From NCBI RefSeq assembly GCF_008365275.1, contig NZ_CP043504.1, positions 1,302,001-1,366,000 on the forward strand: 64,000 nt of DNA. The letters are read 5' to 3'. Numbering within the stretch: position 1 is the first letter of the stretch; each line of letters begins with the position of its first letter. Positions 43,308 to 51,785 of the stretch are shown here, in pieces. The notes under the pieces were generated by a model. That model had not been told where the DNA came from, did no database searches, and worked only from the letters and a program-made list of their open reading frames with translations. The DNA comes from Protaetiibacter larvae (lineage in GTDB: Bacteria > Actinomycetota > Actinomycetes > Actinomycetales > Microbacteriaceae). The translations under genes and the position numbers were made by a program.

Positions 43308-45013
43308 GCGCCGACGAGCTGCTCGCCGGCCTCGACGATCAGCAGCGGCTCGCCGCGGAGACCCTGCTCGGGCCGGTGTGCATCCTGGCGGGTGCGGGAA
43401 CCGGCAAGACCCGCGCGCTCACCCACCGCATCGCGCACGGGGTGGCGACGGGCGTGTACGCGCCCGAGCGGGTGATGGCGCTCACCTTCACCACGCGTGC
43501 GGCGGGCGAGCTGCGGGCACGGCTGCGGCGCCTCGGTGCGCCCGGCGTGGCCGCGCGCACCTTCCACGCGGCGGCGCTCGCGCAGCTGGGCTTCTTCTGG
43601 CCGCAGCTGGTCGGCGGGCGCCTTCCCGAGATCCTCCCCGGCAAAGGCCGGATGCTCGGGCAGGCCGCCGAATCGCTTCGGGTGCGCGTCGACACGGCGG
43701 CGCTGCGCGATGTCGCCGCCGAGATCGAGTGGCGCAAGGTGCGTCGCATCCCGCTCGCGGAATACGCCCGGGTGGCGCACACCCGCGTCATGCCGCCGGG
43801 GCTCGACGTGGACACCGTGGTCGAGCTGCAGCAACGGTACGAGGACCTCAAGGATGAGCGCCGGCAGCTCGACTTCGAGGACGTGCTGCTCGCCACGGCG
43901 GGCATGATCGACGCCGAGCCGCGCGTCGCCGAGCAGGTGCGCGAGCAGTACCGCTTCTTCGTGGTCGACGAGTACCAGGATGTCTCGCCGCTGCAGCAGG
44001 AGCTGCTCGAGCTGTGGCTCGGCCCCCGGCGCGAGCTGTGCGTCGTCGGCGACGCCTCGCAGACCATCTACTCCTTCGCGGGGGCGTCGAGCGAGTACCT
44101 GCTGGGCTTCGGTGCACGGTACCCGGATGCCACGATCGTGCGCCTGGAGCAGAACTACCGCTCCGCGCCGGGTGTGCTGCACGCCGCCAACCGGCTCATG
44201 CGAGGTCGCCCGGGAGCCCTCGAGCTCGTCGCGGCGAGCGGCGACGCGGCGGCGACCGAGCCGAGCGTGTCGCGCTGGGGGAGCGACGCCGACGAGGCGC
44301 GCGGGGTGGCGGAGGCGGTCGCCGCACAGCTTGCCGTGGGGGTGAAGCCCGAGCACATCGCGGTGCTGTACCGGATCAACGCCCAGGCGGTGCAGCTCGA
44401 GACGGCGCTCGCCGAGCGCGGCATCAGCGCGCGTCAGCTGGGCGGCACGCGCTTCTTCGAGCTGGATGCCGTGAAGCGCGCGGTGCTGGAGCTCACGAGC
44501 CTCGCCCGCACCGGATCCCCGAAGCCCATGTACGAGACGGTCGCGGACGTGGCCCGCAACATCGGCTGGACCGTCGATCCCCCCGAGAGCCAGGGAGCGG
44601 TGCGCGATCGCTGGGATGCCCTCAACGCGCTCGTCGAGCTCGCCGACCAGGCGCCGGCCGGCACGACGCTCGCGAGCTTCGTCGCCGAGTTGCAGGAGCG
44701 GCAGGCGGCCCAGTACGAGCCGACGATGCAGGCGGTCGTCCTGTCGACGCTGCACGGTGCGAAGGGCCTCGAATGGGATCACGTGCACCTCGTGGGGCTC
44801 AGCGAGGGGCTGCTGCCGATCTCCTACGCACGCGGCTTCGATGCGATCGACGAGGAGCGCCGGCTGCTGTACGTGGGCATCACGCGGGCGCGGCGGACGC
44901 TCTCCCTCTCGTGGGCCGCCGAGGGCGTGCGAGGGCGTCCGCGGGAGCCCAGTCGCTTTCTGGCGGAGTTGAGCAGCGGCACTCCGGGTGCGGCTCGACG
45001 AACTGACCGCTGA
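43304..45013 (+). CDS. uvrD2: ATP-dependent DNA helicase UvrD2-like, without HRDC tail
   Basis: Superfamily 1 3'-5' helicase of 569 residues. Motifs: AGAGTGKTRALT (Ia/Walker A), TFTTRAAGELRARL, VVDEYQDVSPLQQ, QTIYSFAGA, LEQNYRSAP, TLHGAKGLEWD and VGITRARRTL. Mycobacterial UvrD2 has a C-terminal HRDC domain; this protein ends right after motif VI. Start GTG 43304 overlaps nudC. Its last 134 bp are overlapped in antisense by the convergent gene ending at 44880. Confidence 0.88.
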   Translation: MSADELLAGLDDQQRLAAETLLGPVCILAGAGTGKTRALTHRIAHGVATGVYAPERVMALTFTTRAAGELRARLRRLGAPGVAARTFHAAALAQLGFFWPQLVGGRLPEILPGKGRMLGQAAESLRVRVDTAALRDVAAEIEWRKVRRIPLAEYARVAHTRVMPPGLDVDTVVELQQRYEDLKDERRQLDFEDVLLATAGMIDAEPRVAEQVREQYRFFVVDEYQDVSPLQQELLELWLGPRRELCVVGDASQTIYSFAGASSEYLLGFGARYPDATIVRLEQNYRSAPGVLHAANRLMRGRPGALELVAASGDAAATEPSVSRWGSDADEARGVAEAVAAQLAVGVKPEHIAVLYRINAQAVQLETALAERGISARQLGGTRFFELDAVKRAVLELTSLARTGSPKPMYETVADVARNIGWTVDPPESQGAVRDRWDALNALVELADQAPAGTTLASFVAELQERQAAQYEPTMQAVVLSTLHGAKGLEWDHVHLVGLSEGLLPISYARGFDAIDEERRLLYVGITRARRTLSLSWAAEGVRGRPREPSRFLAELSSGTPGAARRTDR

Positions 45014-45737
45014 GCTCTCCGCCGTCGCCCGCGATGCGCAGTTCCCGCGCGGGGCCGGGGTCTGCCCCGTCGCGCAGCCGGGCGGTCGCCATCCGGGCGG
45101 CCACGGCGATCGCGGATGCGGCGCGCAGCGGGTGCGGGGCGGGCGCCCGGAGCGCGCTGAGCTGGGTGGCGATCGCGGGCCAGGCCGGGTCGACGTCTCG
45201 GCGGTGCAGGCCCACGCAGTGCAGGCACGCGGTGCGGCCGGGCTCGACGAGCGGTCCGATGGTGATCGAGCTGTCGCCGACCACGACCGGCAGATGCGGG
45301 ATGTCGCGCTGCAGCCAGACGCGATGGTCGGCGGGGGCGACCACTCGATCGGCGACGAGCAGCACGAGTGCGGGCGTTCGCGGGTCCGTGGTGCGCAGCC
45401 CCGCGTCGTCGAGCACCCGGGCGATGCCGCCCGCGAGCGGGGTGTCGCCGAGCACGAGGATGCGTCCGCGGGGAGCGGCCGGGCTGTCGCCGGCGTCGGG
45501 CAGGAGGCAGTCGTGGAGGGCGCGGAGGAGTTCGGCGGCCTCGGCGCCGCTGACGCCGAGCGCGTTCGCGAGCATCGGGTAGCCCGTCTCGGACACCCCC
45601 GCCGCGAGCACGGCGATCAGCCGCTCGCCGGCGGGGGTGACCTCCGGGACGATCGTGACGACGGGGTCCACGCCGAACTGCACGGTCATGGGGTCGCGCC
45701 ACACCATGGGGATCGCGGGGTCGAGGTGCAGCACCAT
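44880..45737 (-). CDS. Orphan TOMM cyclodehydratase/ThiF-like protein
   Basis: A 285-residue protein resembling the leader-binding/E1-like part of bacteriocin (TOMM) cyclodehydratases. Visible are RILVLGDTPLAGGIARVLDDAG (Rossmann-like), a CLHC pair (TACLHCVGLHRRDVDP) and a C-terminal HPECRC pair that could bind zinc. No precursor peptide, YcaO or dehydrogenase gene is nearby. A homologue lies beside uvrD2 in mycobacteria (from memory). ATG 45737; the 3' 134 bp overlap uvrD2 in antisense. Confidence 0.7.
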   Translation of the reverse strand: MVLHLDPAIPMVWRDPMTVQFGVDPVVTIVPEVTPAGERLIAVLAAGVSETGYPMLANALGVSGAEAAELLRALHDCLLPDAGDSPAAPRGRILVLGDTPLAGGIARVLDDAGLRTTDPRTPALVLLVADRVVAPADHRVWLQRDIPHLPVVVGDSSITIGPLVEPGRTACLHCVGLHRRDVDPAWPAIATQLSALRAPAPHPLRAASAIAVAARMATARLRDGADPGPARELRIAGDGGELSGQFVEPHPECRCSTPPESDWAPADALARPRRPTRGRASAAPA

Positions 45738-45793
45738 CCCCCCACCATGGCCCCCGCCGCGGCGGGATGCCGTGGCCTGTCCACAGGCCGCGG

Positions 45794-46507
45794 TCACGCG
45801 TACCGGGCCCGCAGGATCCGCCGCTCGGCGTACGACCACGCCCCCGACACGGCCAGGTACAGCGTCGCGGCGAGCGGGACGAATGCGGCGGCGATGAGGG
45901 TGAGGAACGGGGTCCAGCTGAGCGGGCCGCGCGGGTTCAGCAGGGCGGCACCCGGCGCGTCGGGCGCGACGGCGGGGGCATCGCGCAGCGCCATCCGCCG
46001 GTTGAGGAAGGCGACCACGCCGATCGTGACGAGCAGCAGGGCGAAGACCAGATCGCTGAGCTGCACGCCCGCGCCGAGGTCGAGCAGGTGCCGCCCGAGG
46101 CCCGCGCCGAACAGCGTGGAGTGCAGCAGCTCGTTGGGTTCGCCCGCGATCGTGGCCGAGGCGAAGAGGGCGTAGACGAGGCTGATGACGGGCGCCTGCG
46201 CGAGCATCGGCAGGCATCCGGCGAACGGCGACACCTTCTCGGCGGCGTACAGCGCCATGGTCTCGCGCTGCAGCCGCTCGGGGTTCTTCCGGTGCCGCTT
46301 CTGCAGCTCGGCGAGGCGGGGGGCGAGACGTCGCCGGTTCTGGGCGGCGCGCGCCACGGAGACGCCGACGGGGATGAGCAGGGCGCGCACCGCGAGCGTG
46401 ACGAGCACGATCGCGCCGGCGGGGGTGACGACGGCGCCGAGCGCGCCGAGGGCGGAGGCGGCCGCCGCGAGGATCGCGGCGATCGGGGGAAGGTCGAAGG
46501 GGTTCAT
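45794..46507 (-). CDS. YidC/Oxa1-family membrane insertase, second copy
   Basis: A 237-residue paralogue of YidC with five hydrophobic segments. The conserved cytoplasmic loop AQNRRRLAPRLAELQKRH and the groove Arg in ALLIPVG-x-SVARAA are recognisable. It lacks a long N-terminal domain and the basic C-terminal tail of the housekeeping protein, and is far from rnpA/rpmH, so it is an accessory insertase. A DUF6412 gene lies 89 bp upstream on the same strand. Confidence 0.85.
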   Translation of the reverse strand: MNPFDLPPIAAILAAAASALGALGAVVTPAGAIVLVTLAVRALLIPVGVSVARAAQNRRRLAPRLAELQKRHRKNPERLQRETMALYAAEKVSPFAGCLPMLAQAPVISLVYALFASATIAGEPNELLHSTLFGAGLGRHLLDLGAGVQLSDLVFALLLVTIGVVAFLNRRMALRDAPAVAPDAPGAALLNPRGPLSWTPFLTLIAAAFVPLAATLYLAVSGAWSYAERRILRARYA

Positions 46508-46596
46508 GGGTGCTCCTGGGTCGGATGCGGACAGGCGGGATCGTCTGGCCGCCCCGACCCCCCGCAGGCGGGGAGCGTCGAGTGCGCGGGTGCGCG

Positions 46597-46896
46597 TCAG
46601 GCGGCCGAGGCCGCGAGTCCGGGCGCGCGGGAGCGGATGTGGCCGCGCGCGTCCGGGTGCGAGGCGTCGGGCAGTCGCCCGAGCAGGATCGCGTGCCGAC
46701 GATCGCGGTCGCCGACCGCGATGAGCCGCTCGGCGGCGGCGGCGCTCGCGCGCACGAGGGCGACGAGCACGGCGGCGAGGGCGCCGACGAGGGCCGCCGC
46801 GCCGAGGGTCGCGAGCACGACGCCCGGACCCTGCACCCCGAGCACCCCGAGCATCACGGCGACGCCGTGCAGCAGCTGGGCGGAGAGCTCGGTCAC
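46597..46896 (-). CDS. Small membrane protein, DUF6412-like
   Basis: A 99-residue protein with one or two hydrophobic segments (about 8-50) and a C-terminal HPDARGHIRSRAPG motif. The pairing with the accessory YidC and the motif suggest DUF6412 (from memory). GTG 46896 has TAGACT 6 nt upstream (leaderless pattern). Function unknown. Confidence 0.7.
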   Translation of the reverse strand: MTELSAQLLHGVAVMLGVLGVQGPGVVLATLGAAALVGALAAVLVALVRASAAAAERLIAVGDRDRRHAILLGRLPDASHPDARGHIRSRAPGLAASAA

Positions 46897-46916
46897 GGGT
46901 CGAGTCTACGGCGGGG

Positions 46917-47047
46917 ATCTCGATACGCCGCTGCGCGGCTACTCGATCAGCGGGTGGGGTCCGCTGCGCGGCTACTCGATCAGCGGTTGGGGCGGCCTCT
47001 CAGGTGGTCGAGGAGCGCCCGCGCAGCGGACGCGTCTCGAGACCACC
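46917..47047. repeat. Three dispersed palindromic repeat units
   Basis: Unit one (46917-46953) begins GATCTCGATACGCCGCTGC; unit two (about 46959-46986) is its right half again; unit three (47003-47047) begins GGTGGTCGAGGAGCGCCC and ends GTCTCGAGACCACC, the reverse orientation of the unit at 17506. They lie between DUF6412 and the XRE gene end. Confidence 0.87.
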
Positions 47048-47060
47048 GCATCCACCCCGC

Positions 47061-47264
47061 TCACTCCTCGTAGTGCAGCAGCTCGCCGGGCTGGCACTCG
47101 AGCACCCGGCAGATCGCGTCCAGCGTCGAGAACCGCACCGCCTTCGCCCGACCGTTCTTGAGCACCGCCACGTTCGCCGGGGTGATGCCGATCGCCTCGG
47201 CGAACTCGCCCACGCTCATCCGGCGTTCGGCCAGCATGCGGTCGATCGAGATGCGGATCGGCAT
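47061..47264 (-). CDS. XRE-type helix-turn-helix regulator, 67 aa
   Basis: A minimal Cro/C1-type DNA-binding protein (MSVGEFAEAIGITPANVAVLKNG as the helix-turn-helix, ending ECQPGELLHYEE), of the YozG type usually paired with a DUF2975 membrane protein. Its ATG overlaps the DUF2975 stop (ATGA), so the two are coupled. It probably binds the 17-bp palindrome upstream of the pair. Confidence 0.9.
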   Translation of the reverse strand: MPIRISIDRMLAERRMSVGEFAEAIGITPANVAVLKNGRAKAVRFSTLDAICRVLECQPGELLHYEE

Positions 47265-47758
47265 CAGACGACCTCGTCCAGTTCGGATCGCAACAGGATC
47301 GCGTGTCGCAGCAGCGATCGGAGTACGAGCGTGATGCACGCCAGCACGACGAGCGCGAGCACCGTCAGCAGGTGGATGAGGGCGAGAAGCGGGTTCCCCG
47401 CCTGTCCGTTGCTGATCACCACGACGCCGGTGATCACCAGTACGACGGCGCAGGCGAGCGCGGCGACGATCCCATCCACCCAGAGCAGCGAGGCGCGGGT
47501 GAGCACGGTCCCGCGGCGGATGCGGTCGATCAGCAACGCGATCATCGCGAGCACGATGAGCGCGAGCACCATGAAGCCGATCGCCAGGGCGAGCAGCGGT
47601 GGGCGCAGCCCGGCGTATTCCGGGAGGCTCTCCGCGAGCTGCGCCGAGAAGGCGGGCAGCAGGGCGACGGTGCCGATCCCGAGCAGGAACAGCACCCCCA
47701 GCAGTGCTTGGGTGACGACGACGAGGGCGAGCGACGGTCGCGGGAGCTCGGGGTTCAT
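47264..47758 (-). CDS. DUF2975 membrane protein
   Basis: A 164-residue protein with four hydrophobic segments, consistent with DUF2975. These proteins are almost always followed by a small XRE regulator, as here, suggesting a membrane-signal/regulator pair. ATG 47758 is taken because the upstream in-frame start at 47794 would lie inside the palindromic operator. Function unknown. Confidence 0.8.
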   Translation of the reverse strand: MNPELPRPSLALVVVTQALLGVLFLLGIGTVALLPAFSAQLAESLPEYAGLRPPLLALAIGFMVLALIVLAMIALLIDRIRRGTVLTRASLLWVDGIVAALACAVVLVITGVVVISNGQAGNPLLALIHLLTVLALVVLACITLVLRSLLRHAILLRSELDEVV

Positions 47759-47769
47759 GGATCGATTAT

Positions 47770-47786
47770 CGATAGATAATCTATCG
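47770..47786. promoter_or_regulatory. Palindromic operator of the DUF2975-XRE pair
   Basis: CGATAGAT-A-ATCTATCG is a perfect 8+1+8 palindrome, 12 bp upstream of the DUF2975 ATG. It is overlapped by a second inverted repeat (ATTATC-GATA-GATAAT). This is the most AT-rich spot nearby and probably contains both promoter and autoregulatory site. Confidence 0.7.
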
Positions 47787-47822
47787 AAAGTCAATAGATT
47801 GCGGGATTGCTGAGCGGCCAGG

Positions 47823-47900
47823 TGTCACAGAAGCAGGCTGAAACGACGATTTCGGGGCTGCCGAGCGCCGGAACGTGCATCTGAGCCTGCTTCTCCGACA
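47823..47900. repeat. Orphan long inverted repeat, family 3
   Basis: Arms AGAAGCAGGCT (47829-47839) and reverse complement (47884-47894), extended outward by TGTC/GACA after a 2-nt mismatch, enclose a 44-bp spacer. The arm resembles family 1 (CAGAA..GCAGG). It lies between the DUF2975 promoter and the end of the CDF gene; no nuclease gene is adjacent. Confidence 0.8.
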
Positions 47901-47925
47901 GGGGCGGCCCGCGCCCTGGGCGCAG

Positions 47926-48576
47926 TCACTCCTCCTCGAGCAGCATCCCGAGCGGGGTCGCGCAGCTGTCGCCGCGCCAGGCCTCCACGCCTTCGCGGAC
48001 GGCGAAGACCGCGATGACGAGGGCCGCGACCGAGTCGGCCCACGCCCATCCGAGCAGCGAGTTGAGCACGAGCCCCAGCAGCACGGCGCCCGAGAGGAGC
48101 GCGCACAGCATGGTCTGCCGGGCGTCGGCGACGGCGGTCGCCGAGCCGAGCTCACGGCCGGTCGCCCGCTCGATGAGCGACGCGACGGGCATCACGACCA
48201 CCGATACTGCGGCGAGCACGATGCCCACCGTGGAGTGCTCGGGGTCGCGCGCGCCGGCGAGAGTCAGCACCGCGCTGATCGAGACGTACGCCGCGAGGGC
48301 GAAGAAGGCGAGCGCGATGACGCGCAGCGTCGGCCGCTCCCAGCGCTCGGGGTCGCGTCGGCTGAACTGCCACGCGACGGCCGCCGCGGACAGCACCTCG
48401 ACGACCGAGTCGAGCCCGAATCCGATGAGGGCCGCCGACGATGCTGCTGCTCCGGCGGCGATCGCCACGACGGCCTCGATCACGTTGTAGCCGATCGTGA
48501 AGCCGACGATGAGCCGGATGCGCCGCTGGAGCACCGCGCGGCGGTCGTCCGCCAGCGGCGCGCGCACCGTGGTCAT
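47926..48576 (-). CDS. Cation-diffusion-facilitator family metal efflux transporter
   Basis: A 216-residue membrane protein with five to six helices and CDF metal-site motifs (SSAALIGFGLDSVVEV in helix 2 and SLLGWAWADSVAALV in helix 5), but without the long cytoplasmic C-terminal domain of CzcD. It probably exports Cd, Zn or Co. Its ATG overlaps the stop of an ArsR-type sensor (ATGA), so expression is probably metal-induced. Confidence 0.85.
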   Translation of the reverse strand: MTTVRAPLADDRRAVLQRRIRLIVGFTIGYNVIEAVVAIAAGAAASSAALIGFGLDSVVEVLSAAAVAWQFSRRDPERWERPTLRVIALAFFALAAYVSISAVLTLAGARDPEHSTVGIVLAAVSVVVMPVASLIERATGRELGSATAVADARQTMLCALLSGAVLLGLVLNSLLGWAWADSVAALVIAVFAVREGVEAWRGDSCATPLGMLLEEE

Positions 48577-48920
48577 GCGCAGCTGCAGTTCTCGCCCGCG
48601 CAGCAGCCGGGCTCGAGGAAGAGGGTCACCCGCAGCAGCTCGTCGAGCGCGGGTGCGAGGTGCGGGTCGGCCAGGCGGTACCAGGTGCGCCGCCCGTCGG
48701 GGACGGCCTCGACGAATCCGCACCCCCGTAGGCACGCCAGCTGGTTCGACATCACCTGCCGGGACACCCCGAGCGCCTCTGCGAGATCCGAGGGGTAGGC
48801 GGGCGCCTCCCGGAGCGCCAGCAGGATGCCCACGCGGGTCGGGTCTGACAGCGCGTGCCCGAATCGGGTGAGGGCGGCCGTGTGGGTGGCGGTGGCCCGG
48901 ATGCTCAACGCGATGCTCAT
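48573..48920 (-). CDS. ArsR/SmtB-family metal-responsive repressor
   Basis: A 115-residue winged-helix repressor: DPTRVGILLALREAP, the recognition helix LAEALGVSRQVMSNQLACLRGCGFV, and a Cys-rich C-terminus (PGCCAGENCSCA). The C-terminal and recognition-helix cysteines are the CmtR-like arrangement for Cd/Pb sensing. It starts at ATG 48920; the upstream AT-rich stretch with a CTCG...CGAG imperfect repeat (about 48937-48956) is the likely operator. Translationally coupled to the CDF gene. Confidence 0.9.
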   Translation of the reverse strand: MSIALSIRATATHTAALTRFGHALSDPTRVGILLALREAPAYPSDLAEALGVSRQVMSNQLACLRGCGFVEAVPDGRRTWYRLADPHLAPALDELLRVTLFLEPGCCAGENCSCA

Positions 48921-48980
48921 GCCGCGACGATACATACTCTCGTGAATTAACGCGAGCGTGTACTGATCGCTCGCAGCCCG

Positions 48981-49511
48981 CTAGAACCTCCGCGTGAACG
49001 GCAGCGGCTTGCGCATCCGCACGAGCAGCAGCAGCGGGATGATCACGTACGGCAGGTTGAAGGCCAGGAACTTGGCCGGGTTCTGGGTCTGGAACTCCGG
49101 CTCGCCGAAGAACTCCACGCCGAACACGATGATGCCGGTGATGCTCGCGATCATGGTCGCGTAGATGACGGAGGGCAGCTGGATCCAGTTCCAGCCGCGC
49201 AGCAGCGCCGGCACGAGCACGAGGTAGAAGGCCAGGTAGACGAAGGCCGACAGCCCTGTCACGATCCGCATCCAGACGGGCGCGTTCATGAACAGCGGGT
49301 CGGCGTCGTGCGCGTACCAGTGGTTCGAGTCGACCAGGAAGCTGCCGTCGGGTCGGGTGAAGTCGATCCCCAGGGTCGGCACCATGTCGGCGATCGACGA
49401 GGTGACGATGAACAGGGTGAACACCACCGCGAAGAAGATGTCGATCGGGCGCTTGCGGAGGGGCAGGTTCGCCGGGCGCGTGGGCGCCGGGGCGACAGCG
49501 GTGTCGGGCAT
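48981..49511 (-). CDS. EXPERA-domain membrane protein (emopamil-binding-like)
   Basis: A 176-residue protein with four hydrophobic segments; RPIDIFFAVVFTLFIVTSSIAD and WNWIQLPSVIYATMI match the EXPERA fold of sterol isomerases/TMEM97. A bacterial function is unknown. ATG 49511 has TAGGCT 7 nt upstream (leaderless pattern). It is divergent from the thiamine transporter operon. Confidence 0.75.
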   Translation of the reverse strand: MPDTAVAPAPTRPANLPLRKRPIDIFFAVVFTLFIVTSSIADMVPTLGIDFTRPDGSFLVDSNHWYAHDADPLFMNAPVWMRIVTGLSAFVYLAFYLVLVPALLRGWNWIQLPSVIYATMIASITGIIVFGVEFFGEPEFQTQNPAKFLAFNLPYVIIPLLLLVRMRKPLPFTRRF

Positions 49512-49553
49512 GGGGGAGAGCCTAGCCGCGGGACCGGGCTACACTCGTGACCG

Positions 49554-49646
49554 AACACGGGAGTCCGGTGTGCCGGGCTGAGAGGAAGCTCATCCAAGCT
49601 TCGACCGTCGAACCTGATCTGGATCATGCCAGCGCAGGGAGGCATC
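49554..49646 (+). promoter_or_regulatory. TPP riboswitch (Thi box)
   Basis: The conserved blocks are visible: ACACGGGAGTCCGGTG at the start, GGGCTGAGAGGAAGC in the middle, and ACCGTCGAACCTGATCTGG followed by CAGCGCAGGGAGGCA at the end. It ends about 45 nt before the ykoE start codon, so it most likely acts on ribosome access to the thiamine transporter operon. Confidence 0.95.
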
Positions 49647-49690
49647 TCTTCTACCCGTGCCCCTGTCACCGACACGAAAGGGCACGAACA

Positions 49691-50308
49691 GTGACCGAAA
49701 CCACCATCACCCCCGCACGTGCGAAGCTCGTCTGGCGCTGGCGCGTCGTCGACATCGTCGTGGCGAGCGTTCTCGGCGTCGCATCCGGCGTCATCTTCTG
49801 GATCTGGAACCTCACGTACTCGCCCATCTCGGGCTTCTTCGAGGCGCTGCTGCCCGGACTCCAGGGCCTCACCGCGGGTCCGTGGCTGTTCGCGGGCGTG
49901 CTCGGCGGGCTCGTCATCCGCAAGCCGGGAGCCGCCCTCTACACGGAGGTCGTCGCGGCGTTCATCTCGATGCTCGTGGGCGCCCAGTGGGGCGTCGACA
50001 CGGTCGTCTCGGGCGTGCTGCAGGGCCTCGGCGCGGAGCTTGTGTTCGCGGCGTTCCTCTACCGGCGCTTCGGGCTGGGGGTCGCCGTGCTCGCGGGCGC
50101 GGCAGCCGCGCTGCTCGAGATCCCGCACGAGCTGATCGTCTGGTACGCCGGCACCGATCTGGCCTTCCAGGTGGTGTTCGCCGTGAGCCTGGTCGTCTCG
50201 GGCGCGGTGATCGCCGGGATCGGCGCCTGGGCGATCGCCCGGGGGCTCGCCGCCGCGGGGGTGCTGAACCGCTTCGCCTCGGGCCGCGAACGGTCCGCCG
50301 ACGTCTGA
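49691..50308 (+). CDS. ykoE: Thiamine ECF transporter S component YkoE
   Basis: Substrate-binding membrane component (205 residues, five to six helices) of a dedicated ECF transporter for thiamine precursors. Recognisable parts are VDIVVASVLGVASGVIFWIWN and the long loop to EVVAAFISMLVGAQWG. GTG 49691 with AAAGGG upstream. It is first in a YkoEDC operon controlled by the TPP riboswitch. Confidence 0.92.
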   Translation: MTETTITPARAKLVWRWRVVDIVVASVLGVASGVIFWIWNLTYSPISGFFEALLPGLQGLTAGPWLFAGVLGGLVIRKPGAALYTEVVAAFISMLVGAQWGVDTVVSGVLQGLGAELVFAAFLYRRFGLGVAVLAGAAAALLEIPHELIVWYAGTDLAFQVVFAVSLVVSGAVIAGIGAWAIARGLAAAGVLNRFASGRERSADV

Positions 50309-50312
50309 TCCG

Positions 50313-51785
50313 ATGCGCGTGACGACCCCCCTGGCCGTGCGCCCCGCCGCCGTGCGGGCGCACGGCTGGGGGTGGCGTCATGCGGGTCGGCGCGCCTGGG
50401 CGCTCGCCGGCCTGGATCTCGCGATCGACCCCGGGGAGCGCGTGCTGCTGCTGGGGGCATCCGGTTCGGGCAAGTCGACCCTGCTCGCGGGGCTCGCGGG
50501 TGTGCTCGGCTCGGATGAGGACGGCGAGCGGTCCGGTGAGCTGCTGATCGACGGCGTGCCGGCCGCGGCGGCACGCGGGCGGGTCGGGCTCGTGCTGCAG
50601 GATCCCGAATCTCAGGTGGTGATGTCGCGCGTGGGCGACGACGTCGCCTTCGGCTGCGAGAACCTCGGCGTGCCGCGCGAGGAGACGTGGCGGCGGGTGG
50701 ATGCGGCGCTCGCCGCGGTCGGGCTGGGCCTGCCGCGTGAGCACCCCACCGAGCGGCTGTCGGGGGGTCAGAAGCAGCGCCTCGTGCTCGCGGGCGTGCT
50801 CGCGATGCGTCCCGGCCTCATCCTGCTGGACGAGCCGACCGCCGAGCTCGACCCGGCGGGCGTGCGCGAGGTGCGGGATGCCGTCATCGAGCTCGCCCGC
50901 ACGACGGGGGCGACCCTCGTGGTGGTCGAGCACCGGGTCGACGCCTGGGTGGAGCATGTCGACCGGGTGGTGGTGCTCGGCGCGGCGGGCGCGATCGTGG
51001 CCGACGGCGCCCCGGATGCCGTGCTGTCGCGCGAGGGCGCCTCCCTCGCGGCGCAGGGGGTGTGGGTGCCGGGGCACGAGCCCGCCCCCGTGGCCGGCCC
51101 GCGCCCGGTCGACGGCGAACGGCTTCTGACGGCCGCCGGACTGGCCGTCGCACGCCGCCCGGGGGTCGTGGTGCGCGGCGGCATCGACCTGGAGCTCACG
51201 GCGGGCCGCGCGGTCGCGCTCACCGGTCCGAACGGCTCCGGCAAGTCGACCCTGGCGCTCACTCTCGCGGGGCTGCTCCCGGCGGCGGCAGGCGTGCTCC
51301 GCGCCGAGCCGGCCCTCGCATCCGGGATCGGCCCCGATCCGGCCCGCTGGCGTTCGCGCGAGCTGCTGCCGCGCATCGGCACCGTCTTCCAGTCGCCCGA
51401 GCACCAGTTCCTCGCCCGCACCGTGCGCGAGGAGGTCGCCCTCGGGCCGCGCGCCCTCGGACGCGCACAGGGGGAGGCGGAGGCGACCGCCGACGAGCTG
51501 CTCGAGCGTCTCGGCCTCGCCCCGCTCGCCGCGGCCAACCCCTTCACCCTCTCCGGCGGGCAGAAGCGCCGCCTCTCGGTCGCCACGGTGCTCGCCACCT
51601 CGCCCCGCCTGCTCGTGCTCGACGAGCCCACCTTCGGGCAGGACGCCCGCACCTGGGCCGAGCTCGTCGCGCTGCTCGACGCGCAGCTGTCGGCCGGATC
51701 CGCGATCGTCTTCGCGACCCACGACGAGCGCCTCGCGGCCGCGCTCGGGGCGGCGGCCTTCGAGCTGGCGGGGGTGCCCGCGTGA
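50313..51785 (+). CDS. ykoD: Thiamine ECF transporter double ATPase YkoD
   Basis: A 490-residue protein with two fused ABC ATPase domains. First: Walker A GASGSGKST near residue 47, signature LSGGQKQRL, Walker B LILLDEPTAELD. Second: Walker A GPNGSGKST, signature LSGGQKRRLS, Walker B LLVLDEPTFGQD. This matches YkoD/CbiO-type ECF motors. It follows ykoE by 4 bp and overlaps ykoC by 4 nt (GTGA). Confidence 0.94.
   Translation: MRVTTPLAVRPAAVRAHGWGWRHAGRRAWALAGLDLAIDPGERVLLLGASGSGKSTLLAGLAGVLGSDEDGERSGELLIDGVPAAAARGRVGLVLQDPESQVVMSRVGDDVAFGCENLGVPREETWRRVDAALAAVGLGLPREHPTERLSGGQKQRLVLAGVLAMRPGLILLDEPTAELDPAGVREVRDAVIELARTTGATLVVVEHRVDAWVEHVDRVVVLGAAGAIVADGAPDAVLSREGASLAAQGVWVPGHEPAPVAGPRPVDGERLLTAAGLAVARRPGVVVRGGIDLELTAGRAVALTGPNGSGKSTLALTLAGLLPAAAGVLRAEPALASGIGPDPARWRSRELLPRIGTVFQSPEHQFLARTVREEVALGPRALGRAQGEAEATADELLERLGLAPLAAANPFTLSGGQKRRLSVATVLATSPRLLVLDEPTFGQDARTWAELVALLDAQLSAGSAIVFATHDERLAAALGAAAFELAGVPA

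Noticed and set aside
44880-46507. A RiPP (TOMM) biosynthesis cluster
   Set aside because: Only one cyclodehydratase-like protein is present; no YcaO, dehydrogenase, precursor peptide or export gene is found nearby.
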